DNA of 24,728 nt from DMER01 sp003451645 (GCA_031976175.1 DALYLR010000044.1:1-24728); one strand, 5' to 3'. Positions 14,060 through 23,568 are shown, counted from the first letter of the stretch. Numbers and translations are program-made. Notes: generated by a model not told the origin, from the letters alone.

Positions 14060-17000
14060 ATGCAAAGATCGTTAATCATCGCCGGCGTCGTGCTTGGCGT
14101 TGCTGGCGCCTCTTATCTTGGTTACCGCGCAGTCACCGGGTCCGGCACGAAGACCCCAGACAGCCAACAAACCCAGGCAGGTGGCGGGGCGCGGGTCGAT
14201 GGTCCCTCTACAGTCGCAGGCGAGGCGCCCTCCCCCTATTTCGCCTTCCGGCGGGTCGAGGTCGAGACTAGTGGGGAGCAGGCCGAAGGCTGTATCGTCT
14301 TCACGCGCAGGCTCGATGCCTCCGGCAAGACCCGGTATGAGGACTATGTCAAGATTGATCCGGAAACGTCTTTTTCCGTTCGTGTGTCGGAGCACCGGCT
14401 TTGCTTGCAAGGACTGGCCTTTGGGCAGACCTATTCGGTTGAGTTGAAGAAGGGCTTGCCTGCGCAAAAGGGCGAGAAAGAGGAAAAGCTGGATGCGCCG
14501 GAAACCGTCACGGTTGAGTTGCGCGATAAGCCCTCGCTGGTCGAGTTTGGTACGGGCCTGATCCTGCCGCGTGACGCCGCCGATGGCGTGCCCATCAACA
14601 CCGTCAACATCAACAAGCTAGACGTGCAGGTCATGCGCGTTGGTGCGCGGCTGCTGTCGCAACTGCAAACCGGCTTGGTCGATCAGCGGCAGTTCTACCG
14701 GTACGATTCCGACGACATCGAGAACGAGAAGGGTGCCGTGATCTGGACCGGGCAAATGGATGTGACGCCATCGCCCAAAAACCAGTCGGCAACGACGCTC
14801 TTCCCTTTGCGCAAGGCGCTGGCGGACAACAAGAATCCGGGCGTCTATCTGATCGTGGCGCGCGACGCGCGGGACACTGACACCACCAGTTCGGATGCGG
14901 AATATGCACCGCAATCCGCGCAATTCGTGGTCGACACCAATATCGGCCTGACCACCTTTACCGGCGCCGATGGCTTGAGCGTCTATGCGCGCAATTTGTC
15001 GACCGGCGCGCCCATGTCGGGGGTCGAGCTGGCACTTGTTGCCCGCAATAACGAGGAGCTTGAGCGCATCAAAACGGATGGCTCGGGCAAGGCGCAATTT
15101 GGCGCCGGGCAAATGCGCGGCAAGGGCGGCATGGAGCCCGTCATGCTGATGGCTTATGGCAGCGATCAGGACTTTGCGTTCCTGGATCTGCGCCGTCCGG
15201 CGCATGACTTGACGGATCGCGGCGTTGAGGGCCGCGCCACACCGCGCCAACTGGACGCCTATCTGTACACGGACCGCGGCATTTACCGGCCCGGCGAGAC
15301 GGTGCAGCTGGTCACCATGCTGCGTGATCAGCAGGCCAATGCGGGCGAGAACACGCCATTGACCTTTATTCTTCAGCGTCCGGACGGCTTGGAAAGCCGG
15401 CGCTTTGTGGCCAATGAGCAGGCGGCTGGCGGCGTGCATTTGCCGGTGGTCATCACAGCCTCCGCGCCGCGCGGCCGCTGGTCGATCTCGGCCTATGTGG
15501 ACCCGAAGGACGATCCCGTTGGCCGGGTGAGCTTTGATGTCTCGGATTTCGTGCCGCAGAAACTAAAAGTGACGCTTGAGCCCACCGCCAAATTCGTGAA
15601 GCCAGGTGATACGCTGACCATCAACACTACGGGCCGGTTCCTTTATGGCGCGCCGGGTTCGGGCCTCAATGGCGAGGGCACGGTTACGATCAAGGCGGAC
15701 AGCAATCCGTTCGGCGACATCGCCGCGCTCAAAGGCTATCAGTGGGGCAAAGTTGACGAGACCTTCGAAGGCTCGCAAGTGACCATGCAAGTAGGCCAGA
15801 CGAATGCCGAGGGCCGCACCCAAGCAACAGCGGCGATCGAGGCCGATAGCGCGGTGACGCTGCCGCTGATGGCCGATATCACGGTGGCACTGTACGAGCC
15901 AGGCGGGCGGACCACGCCTGATCAGGTCATGGTGCCAATCCGCACCCGCGATGTGATGGTTGGTGTGCGCGCGACTTTTGATAATGCCTCGATCCCTGAA
16001 GGCACGCAGGCCAATTTCGAGGTTGTCAGCGTTGACGCCGAAGGCCGGATGATCGCCAAGCCCGTCACTTGGGAGCTGGTGCGCGAAGAGACCGATTACC
16101 AATGGTACCAGGTCGATAATGCCTGGAAGTATGAGCGCGTTGTGCGCGACCGCATCGTTGACGGCGGGCGCATGACGCTCTCAGCGCAGACGCCCGGCAA
16201 GGTCGTATCGCCTGGCCTGCCCTGGGGTAGCTACCGCTTGACACTGGCCGAACCTGAGAGCGGGGCGATCACGTCCGTGCGCTTCTGGTCTGGCTGGGGC
16301 GCGGGCAGCGCGGGCGACCGTCCGGACCGGGTGGCGGTGTCCGCGGATAAGCCCGCCTATAATCCGGGAGACAACGCGACCATCGATATTCGTCCGCCCT
16401 CGGATGGCAAGGCGCTGATCGTCGTCGCCTCCAACAAGATTCATTGGGAGCGTCAGGTCGACGTCTCGGCCTCGGGCACCAAGGTCACGATCCCCACATC
16501 CGCCGATTGGGGGGCGGGCGCCTATGCGATGGTCACGCATTACCGTCCGCTCAAGCAAACGGCCGTGCGGGCGCCGGTGCGCTCCATTGGTGTTGCCTGG
16601 CTGGGGATCGACCCCAAGCCGCGCACGCTCAAGGTTGATCTGGGCACGCCGCAAAAGATCACGCCGCGCCGCAAGATCGCGGTTCCGGTGACGGTTGAGA
16701 ATGCGGGCCGCGGCGAGACGGTGCATGTCAGCCTCGCGGCGGTCGATGAGGGCATCCTGCAAATCACTGACTTCAAGTCGCCGGACCCGGCGCAACACTT
16801 CCTGGGCAAACGGCGCTTGGGCCTTGAGATGCGGGACGATTATGGCCGCTTGATCGAGGCGCAGAATGCGATCGTGGGCGAGCTGCGCACCGGCGGTGAC
16901 GGCATTGGCGGGCGCAATCTCGCTGTGGTGCCGCAAAAGAATGTGGCCTTGTTTGCCGGGATCATCACGCTGAACAATGAGGGCCGGGGCACGTTCGAAC

Positions 17001-18976
17001 TCGACGTGCCGGACTTCAATGGTGAGCTGCGCTTGATGGCAGTGGCCTACACGCCGACGCGGATGGGCCATGCGGAAAAGCCGCTGACCGTGCGCGATCC
17101 GGTCGTGGCCGAATTGGTGCTGCCGCGCTTCTTGGCCCCTGGCGATCAGGGGCAGGTTGCCTTGAACATGCACAATGTGGAGGGCGCCTCTGGCAGCTAC
17201 AAGGCGCGGGTCAGCGCTTCGGGTGCGGCTGGTGTCCCTGGCGGTACGAGCATTGTGGATGCGGCGCTCGCCAATAATGAGCGGCGCTTGCTGCCCATCG
17301 CGCTCAACGGCGCGGATCGCGGGATCGGAACCATCACTCTTGCGGTCGAAGGGCCGGGTGGCTTTAAGGTCAGCCGCGATTATCCAATTGAGGTGCGCGA
17401 TCCGCAATTGCCTCTGGCGACGGAAGAAGTGGCGCTGCTGGGTGCGGGTCAAGACGCCAAGGTTGGCCCTGAAATTCTCGCCAATTTCGCCAAAGGCACC
17501 GCCAAGGCCGCGATCACGGTCACCGGCGCGCGCGGCTTCGACGACATTCCTGGGCAATTGCGCTGGCTCGACCGCTATCCTTATGGGTGCGTCGAGCAAA
17601 CGGTCAGCCGGGCATATCCGCTGGTCTTCTACAATGACCTCGCCAAGTTTGCGGGCCTCAAATCCGACACTGAGCTCAAAGGCCGTGTGCAGGATGCGGT
17701 CTATAAGGTCCTCGACATGCAGACCTATGGCGGCGCGTTTGGCATGTGGAGCGCCATCTCGGATGAGGCCGACCCCTATATGGGCATCTTCGCACTCGAC
17801 TTCCTGATGAATGCACGGGGGCAGAAATACACCGTGCCGAATGAGGGGCTGGAGCGCTCGCTCAAATGGGCGCGCAGCGTGGCTGGCAATGACAGCAACA
17901 ATGATCTGGCGCGCGCCTATGCGTTCCATATCTTGGCGCGGTCAGGTCAACTCAACCCATCGGAGCTGCGCTATTTCAGCGATACGCGGGTTGAGGGCAT
18001 GACCAACGCCATGGGCCTGGGCTTCCTTGGCGCGGCACTGACCTCAGTCGGCGACCGGGCGCGTGCGGCGGGTGCCTTCACCAAAGCGCGCGATGTGGCC
18101 TTGTCGGCGGACCCGGTCAAATATGGCCGCGATGTCTATGGCTCGCTGTTGCGCGACACGGCCGGTCTGACCGCGATGGCTGCCGAGGCTGAGCAAGTGT
18201 CGCTGGTGCCAGCCTTGCTGCAACGGGTCGTGAATTTCAGCCCCAAGCTGAACTACACGACCACGCAGGAGAAGGCCTGGATGATCCTGGCCGCGCACGC
18301 GATCGAAGCCAACGCGCCGCCCGTAGCCGTGGCCGTGACCGGGGCTGACTTTGTGCCGGTCAAGGGCCGCAATGTGCGCATCGATGCGAGCGAGGCGCAG
18401 CTCAACACCGGCATCGGGATCAAGAACACCGGGCAAAAGGACCTGTGGCGGATCGTGTCGGCGGAAGGCATTCCGGCGCAGCCACTGCCGCCGGAGCAAA
18501 GCGGCGTCACCTTGGAGAAGAGGATACTGAACATGGACGGTACTCCGGCCGTCCTTGCGGATGCAAAGCAGAATGACCGCTTCATCGTGGTCCTGAACGG
18601 CGACATGCGCGACAATCGCGTGCGTCAGATGGCGATCCTCGACCTCTTGCCGGCGGGTTTTGAGATCGAGGGCGTGGTCCAGCGCAATGAGAACGGCACA
18701 ACGGTCTATCCGTTCCTGCCGTCTCTGGCGGTGGCAAACGTCCAAGAGGCTCGTGACGACCGCTATGTCGCGACCTTCACCATTGGCACGGGCTATGAGC
18801 CCACCGATCCTAAGGAGCGGGCGAAGCTGAAGAACCCGACTTTCCGCTTTGCCTATATTGTCAGAGCAACGATCCCGGGGACCTATAAGGTGCCCGCGGG
18901 GTTGGTCGAAGATATGTATGCGCCAGACATCAAGGCGCGCACTGGCATGGGTGATGTGAGGATTGCGCTTCAGTAG
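14060..18976 (+). CDS. bacterial alpha-2-macroglobulin, thioester type (YfhM-like)
   Basis: A 1638-residue periplasmic protease trap, the size of the YfhM/ECAM class. The N-terminus is an uncleaved-looking membrane anchor (~5-26), with no lipobox cysteine, unlike E. coli YfhM. Macroglobulin domains follow, including the MG2 signature YLYTDRGIYRPGETVQL (~401-417), and the A2M core (~963-1050: LNNEGRGTFELDVPDFNGELRLMAVAYT, ELVLPRFLAPGDQG). The thioester CVEQ is intact at C1177-Q1180 within RYPYGCVEQTVSRAYP, followed by the alpha-alpha barrel (~1130-1440) and a C-terminal receptor-like domain. Cleavage of the bait region by a foreign protease exposes the thioester, which traps the protease covalently. 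The stop overlaps the start of pbpC by 14 bases, the classical A2M-PBP1C pairing. Confidence 0.95.
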   Translation: MQRSLIIAGVVLGVAGASYLGYRAVTGSGTKTPDSQQTQAGGGARVDGPSTVAGEAPSPYFAFRRVEVETSGEQAEGCIVFTRRLDASGKTRYEDYVKIDPETSFSVRVSEHRLCLQGLAFGQTYSVELKKGLPAQKGEKEEKLDAPETVTVELRDKPSLVEFGTGLILPRDAADGVPINTVNINKLDVQVMRVGARLLSQLQTGLVDQRQFYRYDSDDIENEKGAVIWTGQMDVTPSPKNQSATTLFPLRKALADNKNPGVYLIVARDARDTDTTSSDAEYAPQSAQFVVDTNIGLTTFTGADGLSVYARNLSTGAPMSGVELALVARNNEELERIKTDGSGKAQFGAGQMRGKGGMEPVMLMAYGSDQDFAFLDLRRPAHDLTDRGVEGRATPRQLDAYLYTDRGIYRPGETVQLVTMLRDQQANAGENTPLTFILQRPDGLESRRFVANEQAAGGVHLPVVITASAPRGRWSISAYVDPKDDPVGRVSFDVSDFVPQKLKVTLEPTAKFVKPGDTLTINTTGRFLYGAPGSGLNGEGTVTIKADSNPFGDIAALKGYQWGKVDETFEGSQVTMQVGQTNAEGRTQATAAIEADSAVTLPLMADITVALYEPGGRTTPDQVMVPIRTRDVMVGVRATFDNASIPEGTQANFEVVSVDAEGRMIAKPVTWELVREETDYQWYQVDNAWKYERVVRDRIVDGGRMTLSAQTPGKVVSPGLPWGSYRLTLAEPESGAITSVRFWSGWGAGSAGDRPDRVAVSADKPAYNPGDNATIDIRPPSDGKALIVVASNKIHWERQVDVSASGTKVTIPTSADWGAGAYAMVTHYRPLKQTAVRAPVRSIGVAWLGIDPKPRTLKVDLGTPQKITPRRKIAVPVTVENAGRGETVHVSLAAVDEGILQITDFKSPDPAQHFLGKRRLGLEMRDDYGRLIEAQNAIVGELRTGGDGIGGRNLAVVPQKNVALFAGIITLNNEGRGTFELDVPDFNGELRLMAVAYTPTRMGHAEKPLTVRDPVVAELVLPRFLAPGDQGQVALNMHNVEGASGSYKARVSASGAAGVPGGTSIVDAALANNERRLLPIALNGADRGIGTITLAVEGPGGFKVSRDYPIEVRDPQLPLATEEVALLGAGQDAKVGPEILANFAKGTAKAAITVTGARGFDDIPGQLRWLDRYPYGCVEQTVSRAYPLVFYNDLAKFAGLKSDTELKGRVQDAVYKVLDMQTYGGAFGMWSAISDEADPYMGIFALDFLMNARGQKYTVPNEGLERSLKWARSVAGNDSNNDLARAYAFHILARSGQLNPSELRYFSDTRVEGMTNAMGLGFLGAALTSVGDRARAAGAFTKARDVALSADPVKYGRDVYGSLLRDTAGLTAMAAEAEQVSLVPALLQRVVNFSPKLNYTTTQEKAWMILAAHAIEANAPPVAVAVTGADFVPVKGRNVRIDASEAQLNTGIGIKNTGQKDLWRIVSAEGIPAQPLPPEQSGVTLEKRILNMDGTPAVLADAKQNDRFIVVLNGDMRDNRVRQMAILDLLPAGFEIEGVVQRNENGTTVYPFLPSLAVANVQEARDDRYVATFTIGTGYEPTDPKERAKLKNPTFRFAYIVRATIPGTYKVPAGLVEDMYAPDIKARTGMGDVRIALQ

Positions 18977-21086
18977 GTTCCTGAATGGACTGCAACGGTG
19001 GGGGGCGCGGTGGTCCGCGCCCTTCATTATTGGAGGATTCAGTTTTTTGGGCCTGCTGTTTGCTATTCTGGTAGCAGACCGCCTGAACCCGCCTCCTCTG
19101 CAAAGGGCGCAAACGCGGTCCGTTGTTGTCGCTGACCGCCATGGGGAAGTGCTTCGCACCTTTCTTGCCCGTGATGGCGCATGGCGCCTGCCGGTGCGCC
19201 ACCAAGATGTCGATCCACGCTTCATCCGCTATCTGATGGCTTGGGAGGATCAGCGCTTCGGCGCGCATCCAGGCGTCGACCCGTTTGCGCTTTTGAGGGC
19301 CGCCTATCAGCTCGCGCGCGACACCCGTATTGTCTCAGGCGGCTCGACCTTGACGATGCAGGCGGCAAGGCTGCTCGAGCCGAGGCCGCGCACGCTTCTG
19401 GCCAAGGCGCAACAAATCCTGCGTGCGGTGCAGATCGATGCGCATTTGAGCAAGGGCGAGGTGCTGGACCTCTATCTGACGCTCGCACCCTATGGCGGCA
19501 ATTTGGAAGGCATTCGTGCGGCCTCGCTCGCCTGGTTCGGAAAGGAGCCGAAGGTTCTCACAACTGGCGAGGCCGCACTGCTGGTGGCGCTGCCGCAATC
19601 GCCCGAGCGCAGACGGCCCGACCGGTTCCCAAAAATGGCAAAGGCCGCGCGCGACCGCATTCTGCAGACCCTCGCGGACCGCGGCCATATCACGCAGACC
19701 GAGGCGCGTGAGGCGATGGCCGAGCCTATCCCGGAGCGGCGCATCCCCTTTCCCTTTTTGGCGCCCCACTTAAGCGAGCGCCTGGCGCGCAGTGCGCCCG
19801 CGTCGACGGCCACGGTGCGCGCGACCCTCGACCGTACCGTGCAGATGAAGCTGGAGGACCTAGCGCGGCGGGAGTCGCGCTTTGTCGATGATATGGCGAC
19901 CATTGCCGTAATCGCCGTCGACACCGCGAGCGGGCAGGTCATTGGGCATTTGGGCGGTCATGATTTCTGGGGCGTGGCGGGGCAGATTGACCTGACGCGG
20001 CGGGCGCGATCGCCTGGCTCAACATTGAAGCCTTTCATTTATGGGCTGGCGTTTGACGATCTGATGATCCATCCGCTGACGCTCATCGATGATAAGCCCA
20101 CCGTGTTTGGCGACTATGCGCCGCGCAATTTCGATCGCGCCTTTCAGGGCACCGTCTCGATCACGCAAGCCCTTCAGATGTCGCTCAATGTTCCCGCCGT
20201 GGCACTGCTCGATCGGGTGGGGCCGCTCAAACTTGCTGGGCGGCTGCGCGATGCGGGGGCCACACTTGTGTTCCCCACACGCGGCGCGGTGCCATCATTG
20301 CCGCTAGCCCTGGGCGGGGTCGGGATCAGCCTTGAGGACCTGACGACGCTCTATGCCGCCATACCGGGAGGCGGTGTCGTGCGGCCCTTGCGCTTTGAAG
20401 TGGGCCAAGGGGGTGGCGCCACATCACGCCTGTTCGGAGAACAAGCCGCCTATTACCTCGCCAAGATCTTGCGCGGCTCGCCGCTGCCGGATGGCTGGTC
20501 GATGGGGCAAGGGGTCATTCGCGCGCGCGCCGTGGGCTTCAAGACAGGCACGTCCTATGGCTATCGGGATGCCTGGGCGATTGGTTTTAGCCCGCGCTAT
20601 ACGGTTGGCGTTTGGGTCGGCCGCGCTGATGGATCGACCAGGCCCGGTTACTTTGGCCGTAATGCAGCAGCGCCCATTTTGCTGAAAGCCTTTGAGTGCC
20701 TGCCGCCCGAGCCGCAAGGCCTGCCGCTGCCGCCGCCAGGCATTATAGTCGCACAGAACGCCGCGCAATTGCCGCGCGCCTTGCAGCGCTTTCGGACCCG
20801 GGGTCAGGAGAAGGCAGGCTTGCGCGCCATTCAGCCGCCGCGCATTTCTTTTCCGCCTGACGGATCCGTGGTCGGACTGCCGCGTGAGGGGCCGCGTCAG
20901 ACCATGGCGCTGAAGGCCCGCGGGGGCGAGGGCACTTTGCGCTGGATCATCAATGGCGTGCCCGTGACTGACGGGCAGGGCCCGCAGATCTTTTGGACGC
21001 CAGACAGCACCGGCTTCAGCCAGTTAACGGTTGTGGATGGTGCGGGGCGCAGTGATACTGTGCGGGTACGCTTCAAAACGGATTAG
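18963..21086 (+). CDS. pbpC: penicillin-binding protein 1C (bifunctional transglycosylase/transpeptidase)
   Basis: A 707-residue class A PBP of the PBP1C type. A membrane anchor (~20-40) is followed by a GT51 glycosyltransferase domain (~55-225) with catalytic E95 in AWEDQRFGAHPGVD and GGSTLTMQAARLL (~126-138). The transpeptidase domain has S353-T-L-K356, S407-L-N409 and K527-T-G529, all intact. The C-terminal ~90 residues are the BiPBP_C domain diagnostic of PbpC. It polymerises and cross-links peptidoglycan in the periplasm and is thought to repair wall damage alongside A2M. The first possible start is TTG at 18963, directly after an in-frame TGA at 18957; it overlaps the A2M stop by 14 bases, so coupling is likely. 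No ATG precedes the anchor. Confidence 0.95.
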   Translation: MRFSRFLNGLQRWGARWSAPFIIGGFSFLGLLFAILVADRLNPPPLQRAQTRSVVVADRHGEVLRTFLARDGAWRLPVRHQDVDPRFIRYLMAWEDQRFGAHPGVDPFALLRAAYQLARDTRIVSGGSTLTMQAARLLEPRPRTLLAKAQQILRAVQIDAHLSKGEVLDLYLTLAPYGGNLEGIRAASLAWFGKEPKVLTTGEAALLVALPQSPERRRPDRFPKMAKAARDRILQTLADRGHITQTEAREAMAEPIPERRIPFPFLAPHLSERLARSAPASTATVRATLDRTVQMKLEDLARRESRFVDDMATIAVIAVDTASGQVIGHLGGHDFWGVAGQIDLTRRARSPGSTLKPFIYGLAFDDLMIHPLTLIDDKPTVFGDYAPRNFDRAFQGTVSITQALQMSLNVPAVALLDRVGPLKLAGRLRDAGATLVFPTRGAVPSLPLALGGVGISLEDLTTLYAAIPGGGVVRPLRFEVGQGGGATSRLFGEQAAYYLAKILRGSPLPDGWSMGQGVIRARAVGFKTGTSYGYRDAWAIGFSPRYTVGVWVGRADGSTRPGYFGRNAAAPILLKAFECLPPEPQGLPLPPPGIIVAQNAAQLPRALQRFRTRGQEKAGLRAIQPPRISFPPDGSVVGLPREGPRQTMALKARGGEGTLRWIINGVPVTDGQGPQIFWTPDSTGFSQLTVVDGAGRSDTVRVRFKTD

Positions 21087-21095
21087 GGGGAAATT

Positions 21096-21506
21096 ATGCG
21101 CTGTGGACTTGTGGCGGCCGCTGTTGTGTTCGCAACGTTGGGGCAGGCAGGTGATGCTTCGGCTAAGCTCAACTGCAAGGAACCCATGTCCACCGCCGAT
21201 ATGCTGCAATGTGCGGACCAGGATTTTCAGCGGGCGGACAAAGAGCTCAACGCCATTTACGCCAAGATCATGACGCAACTCAAAGAGACCTACACCGCCG
21301 AGGACATCAAGAATGCCGGTGGGCAAGATCCGGTTGCGGACCTAAAAGATGCGCAACGCAAGTGGATCGCCTTCCGGGATGCCAATTGCCGGTTCATGGG
21401 CACGCAAATGCTGGGCGGATCGGGCCAGGCGCCGATCACTGCCGGATGCATGGCTCGGATGACAGAAGACCGCGTAAAGGAGTTCAAAAACTATCTGGGT
21501 GAGTAA
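21096..21506 (+). CDS. LprI-like (DUF1311) periplasmic protein, putative lysozyme inhibitor
   Basis: A 136-residue protein with a signal peptide (1-23, ending GDASA) and an LprI-N/DUF1311 domain: C27, DMLQCADQDFQRADKELNAIYAKIM (~36-60), LKDAQRKWIAFRDANCRF (~83-100) and C118, giving the usual four cysteines. The M. tuberculosis member LprI inhibits lysozyme; most others are unstudied. It begins 9 bases after the pbpC stop with a strong GGGGGA ribosome site, so it belongs to the A2M-pbpC operon. That context fits a wall-protection role. A terminator-like hairpin follows. Confidence 0.88.
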   Translation: MRCGLVAAAVVFATLGQAGDASAKLNCKEPMSTADMLQCADQDFQRADKELNAIYAKIMTQLKETYTAEDIKNAGGQDPVADLKDAQRKWIAFRDANCRFMGTQMLGGSGQAPITAGCMARMTEDRVKEFKNYLGE

Positions 21507-21513
21507 GCGCCAT

Positions 21514-21540
21514 GGGGCCGCGTCGTGCGGCCCCCTTGCA
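21514..21540. terminator. terminator between convergent LprI-like and YHS genes
   Basis: A perfect 8-bp stem GGGGCCGC/GCGGCCCC (21514-21521 and 21527-21534) with loop GTCGT lies between two convergent genes, 8 bases after the LprI-like stop. The following CCTTGCATTCT is only modestly T-rich. It may serve both strands. Confidence 0.6.
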
Positions 21541-21554
21541 TTCTCGCCTTAAGC

Positions 21555-22022
21555 TTATTCGAGGACCTTGGGCCAGTTCTTATTGGCCTTGGCGATATTG
21601 CCGGGGATGTCCTTCTCCCAGGTGGCCTGTACGCTCTTGTCGTAGTTCACATAGAGTTTGCCATCCACAATGCGCCATGCATGCGGATCGGCAGAGGCGG
21701 TGTAGCCTTGCGAGACCGCCCAGGCGCAGTAACCGCCGAATTGCGGCCGGTAGGCGTCAGGGTTCGCTTTGAACTTGTCGAGGTTTTCTTGCGACGCGAA
21801 GTACCACAAGGCGCCCTTGTACTCGGTCTGGAATTTGTCGCTGCCTTTGGTGGGCTTGCCAACCGTGAAATAGGCGACCGTGTCGTATCCGCCGAGCGCC
21901 AGCGATGAAAAGGTTCCCGTATAGACCTCTGCGCTGCGGCTCCAGGCACTGCTGGCAAAGGCGGTAAGGCTCGCCAAACATGCGAAGATGATTGCAATAG
22001 GTGACCTGATGCTCTTATTCAT
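21555..22022 (-). CDS. exported YHS-domain protein
   Basis: A 155-residue protein with a signal peptide (~1-31, ending SAWSRSA) and a YHS domain at ~43-105 (LALGGYDTVAYFTVGKPTKG, YKGALWYFASQENLDKFKANPDAY, PQFGGYCAWAVSQG). The single cysteine of FGGYCAWA and the aspartates are the usual candidate metal ligands. Exported YHS proteins of this type are common in proteobacteria, with a suspected role in metal or copper handling; no function is proven for this subclass. The ATG at 22022 is preceded by GGAGAAG at 9 bases; an in-frame TTG at 22043 overlaps that ribosome site and is rejected. It is divergent from the MFS gene. Confidence 0.88.
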   Translation of the reverse strand: MNKSIRSPIAIIFACLASLTAFASSAWSRSAEVYTGTFSSLALGGYDTVAYFTVGKPTKGSDKFQTEYKGALWYFASQENLDKFKANPDAYRPQFGGYCAWAVSQGYTASADPHAWRIVDGKLYVNYDKSVQATWEKDIPGNIAKANKNWPKVLE

Positions 22023-22192
22023 GACGTGAAACTTCTCCCTCAAACGGTGTGCTGAGTGTGGATGCGCGGACCCTCAGGATATGCCTTGGCCACGCGCGGG
22101 GCGCCAGTCACAGAACGGCGAGCATAGTGTGAAGCCGTGATCAATCGTTCAAAAATGACCCGGTGCCGGGCGGCCCCCACGTCTTTAGTCTC

Positions 22193-23530
22193 ATGACCTT
22201 TCTCAAACTTTTGTCCATCCGGACGCAGACCTATTTGGCGCGGGTGCGGGCGCGGTTTGCACCGCAAGGGCTGCATGATAACGCCACGACGCCTGAAGGG
22301 CGCAGGCGTGCGATGCTGCTCCTGTTTCTGTGCCTTATGGCCAATGGTTTGGGCCAGACGATGCTGTTTGCCATTCTGCCCAGCATCGCGCGTGACTTGA
22401 AACTCACCGAATGGCAGGCGGGGTCGATCTTCGCGCTGAGTGCTGCGATCTGGGTTTATTCCAGCAGCTTCTGGGGGCGCCAGAGCGACCGGCTCGGGCG
22501 GCGGCCCTTCATTCTGATCGGCTTGTTGGGATTTGGGGCGTCAATGCTGGGGCTGGCGAGCGTGATGGCCATGGGGCTTGCTGGGGTGTTGCCCGCGGTT
22601 CTGATTTGGCCGCTGCTGGTTTTGACACGTTCCTTGCACGGAGTATTTGGCTCGGCCGCATTCCCCGCCGCTCAGGCTTATATCGCGGACCGGACCGCGC
22701 CTGCGGAGCGCACCGAGGCGATTGCGACCTTGTCGGCCTCCTTTGGCTTAGGCGCGGCGATCGGTCCAGGTCTGGGCGCCGCGCTCGTCTATTTCGGGAT
22801 TCTGGCACCACTTTATTTTGTCGGCGGCCTTGCGGTTGTCTCTGCCATCGCGATCTGGCTGCTGTTGCCTGAACGTACCAGGCCCATTGAAGCGCAGCAG
22901 TTGGGGCCGAAGCTGTCCTGGCGTGATCCGCGTGTCCTGCCCTTTGTCATCTTCGGCCTTATCCTCGGCACCGCAGGCGCCATTCCCGTGCAGATCATCG
23001 GCTTTTTCATTCTGGATTCGCTGAAGACCACCGCGGATCAGGGTCAGCAATTGACCGGTGTGGCACTGATGGCATCGTCGGTTGCGTCCCTGTTCGCGCA
23101 GTTTGTCCTTGTACAGAGGTTCAAGCTGACGACGCGTTTCCTCATCCATGCCGGCGTGCTTACGGGGCTCCTGTCCAACCTCTTGCTCATCATCGAGCCG
23201 AATTACGGCCTCATCGTCTTTGCGCTATTGTTGTCGGGCCTTGGTTTTGGCATGGCGCGGCCTGGACATGCGGCAGCCTCATCCCTGGCGGTGACGCCCC
23301 TTGAGCAAGGATCAGTGGCCGGCATTATGGGCGGCGTGTCTGCGGTCGGGTTCATCTTCGCGCCGGTCCTTGGCGGTTGGCTCTATGGGTTTTGGCCAGA
23401 GGCACCGTTTGTCTTGTGCGCAGTTTTGATGCTGGCGCTCTATCTTTATGTGCTCGCAAATCCCCGGCTCAGCACGCTCGATGTGCAGGTCAACGTGCCC
23501 GAAGACGATGGCGGGGTCCCGAAATCCTGA
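22193..23530 (+). CDS. MFS transporter (drug-efflux / TCR-like, 12 TM)
   Basis: A ~445-residue major facilitator with 12 predicted membrane segments. MFS motif A between TM2 and TM3 is intact (GRQSDRLGRRPFILIG), and motif C-like SFGLGAAIGPGLGAAL occurs in TM5, a feature of antiporters that export drugs or metabolites. A basic cytoplasmic N-terminal tail (~35 residues, RTQTYLARVRARFAP) precedes TM1. The substrate cannot be assigned. The start is uncertain: ATG 22193 is preferred, a GTG at 22163 is possible, and neither has a good ribosome site. It is followed after ~250 bases by a LuxR-type regulator that might control it (inference). Confidence 0.85.
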   Translation: MTFLKLLSIRTQTYLARVRARFAPQGLHDNATTPEGRRRAMLLLFLCLMANGLGQTMLFAILPSIARDLKLTEWQAGSIFALSAAIWVYSSSFWGRQSDRLGRRPFILIGLLGFGASMLGLASVMAMGLAGVLPAVLIWPLLVLTRSLHGVFGSAAFPAAQAYIADRTAPAERTEAIATLSASFGLGAAIGPGLGAALVYFGILAPLYFVGGLAVVSAIAIWLLLPERTRPIEAQQLGPKLSWRDPRVLPFVIFGLILGTAGAIPVQIIGFFILDSLKTTADQGQQLTGVALMASSVASLFAQFVLVQRFKLTTRFLIHAGVLTGLLSNLLLIIEPNYGLIVFALLLSGLGFGMARPGHAAASSLAVTPLEQGSVAGIMGGVSAVGFIFAPVLGGWLYGFWPEAPFVLCAVLMLALYLYVLANPRLSTLDVQVNVPEDDGGVPKS

Positions 23531-23547
23531 ACGCTTCCTGAATGGAA

Positions 23548-23568
23548 TGACAGGTTGTCAGGGTTTTC
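23548..23568 (+). terminator. weak terminator-like hairpin after the MFS gene
   Basis: TGACA-GGT-TGTCA (23548-23560) is a small perfect inverted repeat followed by GGGTTTTCTA. It lies 18 bases after the MFS stop. The stem is short, so it may instead be a protein-binding site. Confidence 0.35.

Noticed and set aside
16181..17929. 582-codon minus-strand open frame inside the A2M gene
   Set aside because: It lies wholly antisense to conserved A2M core and thioester coding and has no recognisable domain; long antisense frames are expected in GC-rich DNA.
14060..18976. A2M gene as a degenerate or broken copy
   Set aside because: The frame is continuous over 1638 codons, the CVEQ thioester is present and the length is normal for the family.
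18044..19225. 393-codon minus-strand open frame across the A2M/pbpC junction
   Set aside because: Antisense to two well-supported genes, with low-complexity Arg/His-rich translation.
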